64,000 bases of DNA from Blastomussa wellsi (lineage: Eukaryota > Cnidaria > Anthozoa > Scleractinia > Plerogyridae): NCBI GenBank assembly GCA_947652115.1, contig OX393570.1, positions 2,121,294-2,185,293 on the forward strand, in the 5' to 3' direction. The notes beneath the pieces were generated by a model. That model ran no database searches. It was given only the letters and a program-made list of their open reading frames with translations, and was not told the DNA's origin. Position numbers and translations under genes: made by a program. Shown piece after piece: positions 1 through 10,700 of this stretch (positions are counted from its first letter, which is position 1; every line of letters begins with the position of its first letter).

Positions 1-5
1 GGGAT

Positions 6-1322
6 GTGAGCAAGGTTCTGAACTATCTTAAGACAATCTCTATTACAGACTGCTCACTAAAGGACCTGACTAGTTACTTTAAGGTTACTATGCACCTTGG
101 GACCGGCCATTTTCGCGAAATTTGGATTTTTATGCTAATCAATAGGTCTAAGCGTGATCTTTCATCTAAAAAAAAAAATCAAAAAAATATTTTTTTAGCG
201 GCGGAGAAAATGCGATTTTTCGTTTGGGGGCGGCGTTTGTTTACGAATTGAGGGTTTTGTCTTTTCGCTATTTTCTCGAGTTGAATTTTTCGCTAGATAG
301 GGTGACTTTCAAAAGCTGCAACTCAAGTGCAATTTGTTCAATTGCCGCCAAATTTGGAGAAAAGTTAGTTTAATATATAAACAACAAAAACGTGTCTGCG
401 TATTTTTAATTTCCCAAAACTTTTTTGTTGAGAGCCATTTTTGTACGATAACTTCGATTAATTTTTGCTCTGTTTTGAAAAGGCGCTGTAACTTTTTAAT
501 GCAAACGAATTTGACAAAACGAAGACACGGTTTTTTAGGTCTTGGGGTCCGAAAACCGGAAAACAAACCAATTAAGCAAAATATTAAATTCGCTTTGAGT
601 TGAAGCTGTCAGAAGCCGAATCACGCGCTTGCGTTCAGACTTCGCGGAAAAATCGGCATTTCAGAATATTACAAAATGGATAGGATATTTAAAAAGCCAG
701 CTCTATAAGCTTTAATTTGATATAGGGTTTTAGATATCTGCGATGTAACCCGCGCGCGCTACATCGCTTCGACGCGAAACACCCCTGAAGGTGCATAGTA
801 ACCTTAATGTCCTTAGTATCAGCTCAACGGGGGCAGACAATTCACTACTTGTCTTTGGAGGACATGGTTGTTTCAGAAACTTCTGTGACTTTTATTATCT
901 CCAGGCCTATTAAACAGTCTAAGCCAAGGTCGAAACCCACTGTTGTTAAGTTTGTAGCTTACCCGGACAACCCTAACATTTGTGTTGTCACTACCTTGAA
1001 GGTATATCTTGATCGTACCTCTTCTTTACGTGGAGGTGCACAGCAATTGTGTATTAGTCATTACAAGCCATTTAAACCAGTTTCCTGGGACACCATCAGT
1101 AGATGGGTCAAAGCTGTAATGCATAAGTCAGGAATTGATGTAAACCTTTTCAAGCCCCACAGTACTAGGGCTGCCGCAACATCTAAAGCTCTGTTGAAAT
1201 CTGTACCATTAGAGCACATCTTATCAGTTGCAGGATGGAGCTCATCTGACACTTTTGCAAAGTTTTATAGCAAGCCTGTTATCAACACAGATAGCTTGTC
1301 TAACGTTTTGTTACAAGAGTAA
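6..1322 (+). pseudogene. DIRS-like tyrosine recombinase (YR), interrupted
   Basis: The left piece is at about 6-78 and the right piece at 808-1322. The right piece carries the expected active-site layout: an Arg in the AQRG motif just after the junction, the HxxR box (HSTR, about 1159-1170), a GW motif and the nucleophile-position Tyr in the FAKFYS stretch near the end, then a stop at 1320-1322. The left piece reads LKDLT, the usual lead-in to the first Arg in DIRS recombinases. Even if the 83-803 insertion is ignored, the left piece stays out of frame with the right, so a small indel occurred as well. It could only act in trans as a relic. YR assignment is confident; DIRS versus Ngaro-like subtype is inferred from the downstream inverted repeats. 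Confidence 0.7.
83..803. mobile_element. Non-autonomous TTAA-flanked inverted-repeat element (piggyBac-type MITE)
   Basis: A perfect 16-bp terminal inverted repeat (GGTTACTATGCACCTT at 83-98 and its complement at 788-803) is bounded on both sides by TTAA (79-82 and 804-807). TTAA duplication is the mark of piggyBac-superfamily transposition. The 721-bp interior is AT-rich and has no recognisable transposase. The element landed inside the tyrosine-recombinase frame of the DIRS fragment, so it is younger than that copy. Confidence 0.75.
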
Positions 1323-1400
1323 GTTAATAAACTGGTTTTGACCAATATGAGTTGCTTGGTTGGTCATTACTCTGTTCATGTGTGCAGTGGGCTTTGAAGT

Positions 1401-1731
1401 CTCACGTGAGCCCTCAGTGCGGTGACGGAATAGAATTGGAAAATTAAACGAGACTTACCTGTAAGTTGAAGTTTGATTGAAATTCTATCCGTCACCGAGC
1501 GCTGAGGGATTACGTGCCCTCCCTTTTTAAGGCCCTCCCATTTTGCTGGTCAGGGTTTTCTTTCCCATTTTGCTGGTCAAGGTTTTCTTTCCCCTGCACA
1601 CATGGCAAGTGCTTTAAAAACTGAGTTCGCGCAGGCGCAATGCTATCTCACGTAATCCCTCAGCGCTCGGTGACGGATAGAATTTCAATCAAACTTCAAC
1701 TTACAGGTAAGTCTCGTTTAATTTTCCAATT
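1401..1731. repeat. Nested inverted repeats of the DIRS 3' end
   Basis: An 83-bp arm at 1434-1516 is matched by its apparently perfect reverse complement at 1649-1731, with a 132-bp spacer. Inside the left arm there is a second inverted pair (about 1411-1437 against 1481-1507), so the left arm alone can fold. DIRS elements carry inverted terminal repeats and an internal complementary region used to complete a circular DNA intermediate, which fits this arrangement. The right arm contains a consensus splice-donor string (CAGGTAAGT, about 1704-1712). Confidence 0.75.
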
Positions 1732-1741
1732 TTAGTGCAGA

Positions 1742-2230
1742 GTATCTTTTAGTTTCATGAGATTTTAACGAGTCGGAGGGTTTTGTTTACAGGACGCTTG
1801 ACTATACAACATGCGGTGAATGCAAGAGTACAAATTTGTATTTCGCTTTGTATGTTGATAGCATACAATTTCTGCACATACACAGTTTGTTAATATTTTT
1901 TTTTGCCCTGTAGCACATAAGGCCTCCGCAAGAGATAGATAGACAAGGGGTTTACCTCGGTGTAAAAACTTGTGACTTTTTTCTTTGTTTTGAGCTATTG
2001 TTTCTGTGTTCTGTATTGTTTCGAGGTTCTTTGTTGTCTTGTTCGTTCTTTGTTTTACGTCACTCGCGAGTTTCACAGGTTTTTACACCGAGAATGAGCC
2101 TAGACGAGCTTCAGTCCTGGGCCTTCTGTCTTGCCATTTCTGCACAGTTCGAGCAATTGTTATAACCACATTATCGTATTGTTGTACTAGGTATCGCTTA
2201 GATCAATTAAATTCTTTTTTTGTTCGGCAG
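1742..2230. other. Non-coding stretch before the first visible dynein exon
   Basis: No gene was recognised. The stretch holds a perfect 14-bp inverted pair (CTCGGTGTAAAAAC at 1956-1969, complement at 2079-2092), possibly the ends of another small foldback element, and a pyrimidine-rich tract leading to the splice acceptor at 2228-2230. Confidence 0.5.
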
Positions 2231-4700
2231 ACATCCAAGCAAAGCTAGAGAAGCTGAACATGAATCTTCAGCAGTGCTGGAAATCTCTTTTGAATCACCT
2301 GGAGAGACGACGCCAGAAATTCCCGCGCTTTTACTTTCTGTCCACAGAAGGTGTACTTCATGTTGTTTGCAATGGTGTGTCACTCGTTCTTTGTCATAGG
2401 CTTAAATTACTTTTTAACTGAACAAACTGTACAATTCTAAAGAAATGTATTTTTTATATGTCGTACTTGTTTAGGCTACGATCCAGCTCTTGTGAATCCT
2501 TATTTACCAAAAGTTCTGGAAAACCTTGGAGCTCTTGTTTACGAGGAGGTTGAAAACGAGGGTCAGATATATTTTAACATCACTTCTGTTGTCAGTTCAC
2601 ACGAGGAGCAACTTATGCTTAAACAGGTAAACACTATTTTGTCTCTGTATGGATTTCTGTTTCTTTGCTTCTGTGCTCTTAACGTACATTTCATCTTCAG
2701 CTTTTCCATTTTGACTGACTAAATGTGTTTCAGAATAGCTCCACAACGCAATAATTTTTTGGTGTTACTGTTGGGGAACTGATTCGGGGTTTAGCTGAAA
2801 AAAATTCGGTGATCCAGGAGAAAACTTTACCTAGGCTGGTTTAACTTGAGTTTTACCAAACTTGTTCGCTGGAACAATTCAGTTTGACGATGCTTCGATT
2901 AAGCGCCGCATTGTTGGGAATGGATGCGGCGCCTATTTTAAGCGCGATATTTTTTCTCGCGTACGCTCTTCTATTACGTAATCGAGTAAATATGGTAGAT
3001 GGTCCATTTTGTGAAGCTTCGTAGTATAGCTTTGAAACTCACTTAAAACCGTTGTTCTGTTTCTCAAAAAAGCGTTTCTACTGCGCCGCACATTGTCTTT
3101 GAATACGTTTTGACCACCATAGCAAAAGTGGATAAAAAGATTTTTAACTGGATTTAACCGTACCAAAATGGAGATCTAAGGACAAAATTCTGTTGGCTAA
3201 CGTGCTCTCACAACTCGTGCATTCCCTTTCAGCCTGTACTGTGTGAGGGACCAATTGACAGCTGGTTGCCTAACCTTATCAGCGCTCTGAAACAAACTCT
3301 ATTGGATCAACTAACATCAGTGCTCAGCCCCGCCCAGCCTGTGCAAAGTGCAGCTCCACCGGGTGAGGGTGGGGATGTACCTGAAGAGCCCCCACGCACA
3401 GCCGGTAGCATGGGTAGGGTGGAGAAATCTTTTACCCTGGACAACTGTTCCGAGGTGGTTCTGCTAGCAACTCAAATTGAACTTTGTAAAAAGATTGACA
3501 AATCACTCAAACAGGTATGTACAGCGTTAACAACCTACCCTGTAATTTGTGAGTCAGAGGTCAACAAGTCTTGTGCAGCACAGCGCAGCACTGCACAGCA
3601 CAGCACGGTAGAGCACATCACAACACAGCACAGCGTAGCATTCTGTCAAGGTTATGCAAGGCTGTGTCTGCCATGTTTTTGCAAACGCCAGCTCTCAATA
3701 CATTTTCTCTCATTTGCTATGCACTTAAATTTACGCTGTAAAAGTATGCGACTGTGAAATTCCATCAAAATCGCAAATTGCTGCACCTGCTATCATCTTT
3801 ACTTTGGCAGTGGTGCATATTGAATTTCTAATCGGAAACTTTCTGTATTCTTTAAAGAACCGCAGTCGCCAAGTCTTTGCTTTTGTTGACATGTGAAATT
3901 TTCGGTATTTTTTTTTTCGTGTAGAACTTTTCCAAACGAAAGAGATTGCCATGAAACTACTAAAAATAATTTAACTGAATTCCAGTAGCACAGCGATGAA
4001 ATGAGATACAATATACACCATACAATATTCTTAATTTTTAAAGGCATCTTAAATGTCCGAAGCCTACTAAGGTCCTTTAAATTTGCTTTGGTGTTTTATG
4101 TTTCATCCAGGTGGCAAGTGGTGAGAACAGAGAAGCTTTGAGAGAGGTCTACGACAAACTGTCCACCATATTGGAAGCCACAGCAATGATGCTGAAAGGC
4201 GCGGATAAGGAAGGCAAGACACAAGGTACCGATGATGGCTACGACAGTGGCGTGAATAGTGATTACGACACAGAGGAGGCGGCCATGAGAAGAATGAGTC
4301 GAAACACCAGTGCCAGTCAAGAGCGGCCTGGTACTGCTGCAGTGGGAGATGCTGAAGTAGCCTCAAACATCTCGGGAGTGTCTCAGAAGCACAAAGGACA
4401 AGCCGAACAAGATGTTACTAAAGCACAAGGCACGAACAAGATGCTGTTATTTCCAAGTCAGATTCAAAAGATAAGTAACATCATTACCATGTTATCGCAC
4501 AAGAGGAACTTAGTCCAGAGGCTGATAGAGCATCGTGAAGGATGGGAGGCGCTTAAGAACCCCATCGACAACTTTGGTTGGCAGTGTCACGCGCGTTGCC
4601 GCTGGGAGGAAGAGCAGCGGGCTTGCAAAGTAGACATTTTGGACATGGTCTTTGATTATGGTTTTGAGTACCAGGGCACCGCATCCAGACTGGTGCTTAG
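2231..4700 (+). other. Dynein linker C-terminal part plus disordered insertion
   Basis: Exons 1-4 of the dynein gene in this window. The first reads into the linker's C-terminal signature (KFPRFYFLS, about residues 30-38 of the visible protein), which in other dyneins precedes the hinge to AAA1. The fourth exon opens with a region rich in Asp, Glu, Ser and Thr with repeated Asp-Tyr-Asp/Ser patches (about 4200-4440), then returns to a conserved helical part before AAA1. The low-complexity patch has no counterpart I know in canonical dyneins and is probably a surface loop. Confidence 0.65.
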
Positions 4701-7700
4701 TCCCCTCACAGATAAGTGCTTTGTTGGTCTTGCACAAGCTGTCAAGAACAAAATGGTCGGAGTTTGCACTGGCGAGTTTGTAAGTAACAATTTTCCTTAG
4801 CCAAGTCAGCGTTCTGATTACAGGATTAACGTGGAAAATATTTTTTCTCGTGGCAGGGAACTGGAAAGTCAGAAACGGTGGCTGAACTGGCCAAAATCCT
4901 TGGCAATCCCCTCTACTCCTTCAATTGTTCCACGCCAATGAACCGACACACGTTAATAGACGTCTTCCGAGGTCTTGCTTGCTCTGGTAAGTCAAGTACA
5001 TAGCACAGCACAGCACAGCACAGCAACACAACACAACAGCCCAACACAGCACAGCACAACAAAGCAAAGCACAACAGCACAGAAAAACAGCACAACAACA
5101 CAGCACAGCACAGCACAGCACAACAACACAACATGTTACGTTACTTGTTTATGAATATCTTCGCCTAAGAGTGACATTACTTTGATTGCTCTGTTTTCTT
5201 TGTCTTCAGGTGCTTGGGTTTGTCTGAATAACATTTCAGCCATCAAGCCTCCTGTCCTTTCCGTTCTAACCCAGCTTGTGACAGTTGTTCTTGATGGTTT
5301 GAGAGCAAACAAGACCACTGTCGTTCTACAAGAAGACGAAATAACTTTAGCCCCTCAAGGCGCGTGCTTTGGAACACTTAACTGTGTTACCAACCAGCAT
5401 AAGACAGAGTATGATCCATCTGTGGGCTTCTTTCCGTCCTTCAAGTCGTCCGCTTCCTATCTGCCACTGGAGTTGTGGGAAATGTTCCGTCCTGTGGCAC
5501 TTGTGGGCCCAGATTTGCAGGTCATTCTTCAGGTGTGGCTTTTAAGCCAGGGCTTCACCCAGGTTTCTTCTCTGGCATCCAAGATTGTGACCCTAAGGGA
5601 CCTTTGTCTGAAGCTTCTCCCAAGCTCCTCTAAGCCCCTTTCTGGGGACCTTTGTTTGTGTCTCAATAAATGCATCGGCTGGGGAGCCCATTCTCTGAAA
5701 AGAATGATTGAAGATGCAGGGTCCCACTTGGGCACGAGCTCTGACAAGGTTCAGGCTTCAGCACCTGAGCAAAGAGGGCCATCACGTGAGGAAAGAGATT
5801 CCCCAAACCGTGCTGATTCTCCAACAGATGCCGTTGCCGCTGTGAATGCCCCACTTGAAGCACTCAGAGAAGATGGCAAGTACTATCACCTTGTGACAGT
5901 TTTAAGCTTTTTAAAGTGACGCTCTTATAGCATGACAATGCTTCTTTAAGTTACCGTCTTGGTGTTTTAAATCTAATTATTTTGCTTGTTGTTGTTTTTA
6001 CTCAGAACTCTTGGCTCCTGTGGACAATGAAGATGAACTCGATCCACGAGACATGCTTAAAGTCGAAGAGCACGCTGTAGTGCTGGCTTTGAGGGATACA
6101 TACATGCCAGGCTTGGATGGCAGTGATGCAGTCATGTTCGCCACCTTGCTGGCAGACCAGTTCCCTAATGTGCAAGTACCTATGATATTTGAAAGTTACG
6201 GTTCCCCGGGCAGCAAGATGCAGATGAATGACCAAGTGAGCAACTTGGAAGAGATTCCTGTGCTTTCAAAGGCTCCTGGCGAGCCTAGTGGAAATAATGC
6301 AGAAGGTATAGCTAAATAAGCCGGCATTTTGTGTCATAATTTGGTAATGCTGGGCTCAGAAAAAAGTGTCATCCGGTCGTCAGGTATAAGAAAATGTTCT
6401 TTGTCGGGCAAGTTACTTTTCATCTGAAGTTTCTAGAGATAATTGTTCCAAAAATCCGACTTAGGTGAGCAAATGATTTTCTCCTGCCAGGGCAAGTCGT
6501 CGGGCCGCCCACCACCTCCCGCAATGAACACGTAACTGGTTTTTCAAACAATTTTTACGGGTCATAACAATGTCCCTATCCCCAGAAAACAATGGACTGA
6601 GGTAGTGTTTATACCGGGGGAATGAAAATAGAGCTTCCACAGATGTAGAGGCTAACTGAAGGCGTCTAACGACTGAATTGTAAAAATGTAAACTAAGACA
6701 AACAATCGCATGCAACTGCCCTAAGTGCAAGCTGGAGTTCACGTTGTTTTTAGCCCTGAGTAACAACAACGGATACTGTTAGAATACCGGAATTGTAAAG
6801 ATAATTAAATTTTTTTGAGGCCAATATCATCTCGCTCCAACAGCCCGCTGTTCTGCTGATCAGACGTAGCACCTGCTTCAACAAGAGCCGTAGGCAAAGT
6901 TTTTCTAATGCCAAAATGTGTTTTCTGATGTCAAAAATTTGTAATAAAAGTAGTAAGAAGGGCAGTTTGTGTGGTAAGATGTAATTGTTTTCTCCTCTGT
7001 TTCAGTGTTGAGTGATATGCAGTCTGCTATTAAAGTAGCTACAGGTAAACTTGGCTTGCAGCCTGGTGCCGCCTTTCAGGCTAGAGTGACCCAGCTAGCA
7101 GAGCTTGTCAAGGCACATAAACTGGTGAGTTTTATGAAGTATACTTTCTCTCTTACACCGGACTCTTCCTATTAAGGGTGAAATACAAAAACAAGTTATA
7201 TTTTCCATAATCATCTCCTGTTTCTTTAGGTTTGTATAACTGGTCCTAGTGGATGTGGGAAGACTGAGTGCATCCGGACCCTGGGTGCGGCTCACAGAGA
7301 GATGGGACACTTGGTGAAGACTGACATAGTGTGTACAGAGGCTGTTGAGTCAGAGGAGCTTCTGGGATATGTAGACCCTGAAACCAGGTTTGTAGTTAAA
7401 AAGAAGGTCACTGTTTTGGGCTACGGAACTTTCCTATCAAATTACTAAAGATTGCCTTGAAATAATCCTATTTCCTTCCACACACTGTTTCTCATCTTGT
7501 TCAACACTACTAACAACCATTTAGAAACCCATTTGAAGAAAGATACTGCAAGAGTTTGGCACACAGAAACACTGACCAGAATTAAAATTACTGCCTCAGG
7601 ATATCGAGCCCGTTAGATCAAATCATAACGTGGCTAATACCTTTATCTTAATTTTCTGGCTAGGGAGTGGCGCGATGGAGTATTGACTGTATTACTACGA

Positions 7701-10700
7701 CGGCAGGCTCAGCAACTTCGTCTTCAGGAGACAGAAAAAAAGACAACTGGAAAGCCTTTGATGAAATGGCTTCACTTGGATGGCACGGTAGGATCCAAGT
7801 GTCCACTGGTCATCTCTTAACGCAAATACTCCCCCGACTTTCCCAACTAAAACCGCGAGTATTTATCTTTATGTTTCTCGTTTAATTCCCAACGCAGATC
7901 GATCCAATGCAAATGGAACTATTTGGCTCTATCGTACAGAACACAGGTGAGCGTTGATGTGGATTGGTGTGTATAGAAGGTACACTTTACAGTGCAAACG
8001 TTGCTTTTCTTGTATTGTTATTGCGTGCACTTGTGCAATTGGTATTGGTTGGCAATTGGTTGAATTATGGGGCATGTACTAAAATCAGGAACACTGGAAC
8101 ACCGGAACACCGCAACACCACAAAATATGGAACACTGGAACACCGGAACGCCCCGGAACACCACAAAACATGGAACACTGGAACACCGGAACACCGCAAC
8201 ACCACAAAATATGGAACATTGGAACACCGGAACGCCCCGGAACACCGCAACACCACAAAACATGGAACACTGGAACACCGGAACGCCCCGGAACACCAGA
8301 AAATCATTGGCATTTAATGGTATTTCTGGTGTTCCGGGGTGTTCGGTGTTCCGGTGTTTTCCTGGTTTTAGTACATGCCGTTTTGTGGCAATCCACGAAT
8401 CGGTTTTACTTGTTACAGATTACAGTTACTGGAAGTTCTACACAGTAAGGTACAAAACGCAGTCTAAGTTGACGTAGATAGAGCAGGGTGGCATAAACTT
8501 GGAAGGAATCGCTTGTTCCCAGAAAAAAAAACGCGGTGCTCGTTTGCATCCTTAACCCTAACCCATGAGATTAGCCGCACAAAAAGACGAGAACCGGTAC
8601 TAAAACCATAAGCTCTTGCTGATTGAAGCTTAATTTGTGTTTCTATTCAGCGTTAGTGTTTTACACGCAACTCAAGTAGCCCAAACAAAATTACAGTGTT
8701 AAAACACTAAACATTCAATTATTCTCACGTATAGGGACTGTGGTTCTTGGCAACAGTGAAAGAATTAAAATTCCAGACGCCCTGCTTATCGTGTGGGAGG
8801 TAAGATTTATTTTCATCTTTGCAAACCCATTCCGCTATAAATGGGCGTAGAGTATGTCACGTGAGAATAGTTTTTTTAAACATACCTGATGTTTTGAATG
8901 TCGTTTGTAGTTGGAGACTTTGGAAAACCTTAGTCCATCAGTTCTCTCTTGTGTGGGCATGCTCAGTATGAACACCTCTGATGTCAACTGGCCTCTTCTG
9001 GTTGATCGCTGGCTCGCCAAACGCCCCGATCGTGAGGTAGATGTGTTGAGGGAACTGTGTGATCGCTATATTGGCCCAACATTGGAGTATTTGGCCTCAA
9101 AAACATCGGTCCCGCCTATTTCAGGAGCCCCGCCAACACAGAACAAACCTTCACAATTACGTCACGCGGTACCTGTAACCGAGATGGGCATGGTGAACAC
9201 TTTGCTAACTTTAGTAGAGGTAAGCTTGCAGTTGGTTGCCTTGTTGATGGGGGAAAACGGTTTTTTTTTTCAGAGTACGAATTACGAAGTAAATAAGCAA
9301 AATCAAACTTAGCTTTTCGTTTACGCTGTTGTCGATATGTACAGAGTGGGTGGGTGGGTCAATTTATTGCTAACATTCACCAGGTTTCGTACAGGTTATG
9401 GCAGTCATGAAGCTTTAGAACTTTATTTTCCAGTTCTGGAAAGTCACGGAAAATGAGTTCAATTTAAGGTAGACAGTTTTTGTTTCTGCCAAGAATGTGG
9501 GAGAAAAGTACTCAATATCAAGAAATTGGTGAAAATTTCCAAGAAACTTAGGTTATGGAAAACTGTAAAAGGTCATGGAAAAGTCCATGAATTTTAAAAA
9601 GTTCAAATGATTATGAACCCTTGTACACATATAGGCTCGATTTCTGCCCGTCTGTCGAGTCTGGCCTTGGTTCGACCCCGAAAAGAAGCAGCTTGACGCG
9701 TGAGCAGCCGATCACCTCTGTGTCTTTCAGGGAGGAGCGCGCGCTCATTTCCCAAACAGCGACTGGTAATCGAGCCTAACATCTATCCTCGTATGATTTA
9801 TTTGAAACTGGTAATGATTGTGACAACAATAGAAGATAGTAAATGTTCAGCTTGGTGAATAAAAGGTAACGATGAAATGTTCAATTATGGGACAAAGAAA
9901 GTATGTTCCCGACAGTTACTCCGATTGTTTAGAAGTCTCATTGCAGGCCTCCCTTTTGTTGCATTTTAGGCAATCATTTCGAACTACCAAGACTTGATGC
10001 CGCCTGAGTTTGAGAACTACTTCTGCTATTCTGCCATGTGGGCGTTTGGTGGTACATTGGTTGAAGAACATCGTCCGTATTTCAGTCAGTGGTGGAGAGA
10101 ACAGTGGAATGAATATGTGATGCTACCAGGAGATGAAGAGGTGAGTAGTCAAGGAATTTGTATCACGCTTGATTCGGCGAGATTTATTGTCGTCCCCAGA
10201 GCCACTTTTCCCTCTTAGCTGGGTGAGATTAAAAAGTGGACTTTGGATCACTGCTATCTTCCGATACCACCATAAAAGGTCTGCTTCAGACAAAGCGGTC
10301 CATACCGCCGGCGCTTATCCAGGCTCTGGAGAAATAAGCGACTAGGAATATTTATAACCCTTCCTGGGTGGGATGTTAGTCCATCGCAGGGTTACCCCCC
10401 AGCATTAAATTAGCCTGAAACACACAACTCAGTGTCTCCGGCCAGGGCTCGAACCCAGACTCGTATCCTGTCGCTGTTTACGTGTTTGGGCAGAGAAGTG
10501 TTTTGGAGATAGAAGATTGGATATGAGGCTGAACTGAGGCGCGCGGGTGTCATGGAAAGTGTCGAAGGAAAAAATAGCGTCTAATAACTCCCCGCGCGCT
10601 CAACTCGATCCAGACCCAGACCAACAAAAACAAATCACGTAAATAGCGACTGGGTACGATTGTAGCTCGTACCCAAACCGGACAGCACCTCCCAGGGATG

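Larger units (their letters stand above)
1..1760 (+). mobile_element. DIRS-type tyrosine-recombinase retrotransposon, 3' fragment, degraded
   Basis: The fragment holds the end of a tyrosine recombinase (YR) frame followed by a cluster of inverted repeats at 1401-1731. YR followed by inverted repeats is the usual 3' layout of DIRS-like elements, which integrate with a tyrosine recombinase rather than a DDE integrase. The RT/RNase H part would lie left of the window. The YR frame is split by a TTAA-flanked insertion (83-803) and its two halves are not in the same frame, so the copy is dead. It lies about 0.5 kb upstream of the first dynein exon visible here, probably within an intron of that gene. 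Confidence 0.7.

Noticed and set aside
4913..5134. Cys/Leu-rich minus-strand frames
   Set aside because: They are read through the CACAG microsatellite and have no other support.
7964..8477. Several overlapping frames with repeated NTGTPEHRN-like or CSGVPVFQ-like peptides
   Set aside because: They come from the palindromic minisatellite in an intron; both strands and several frames are open only because the unit lacks stops.
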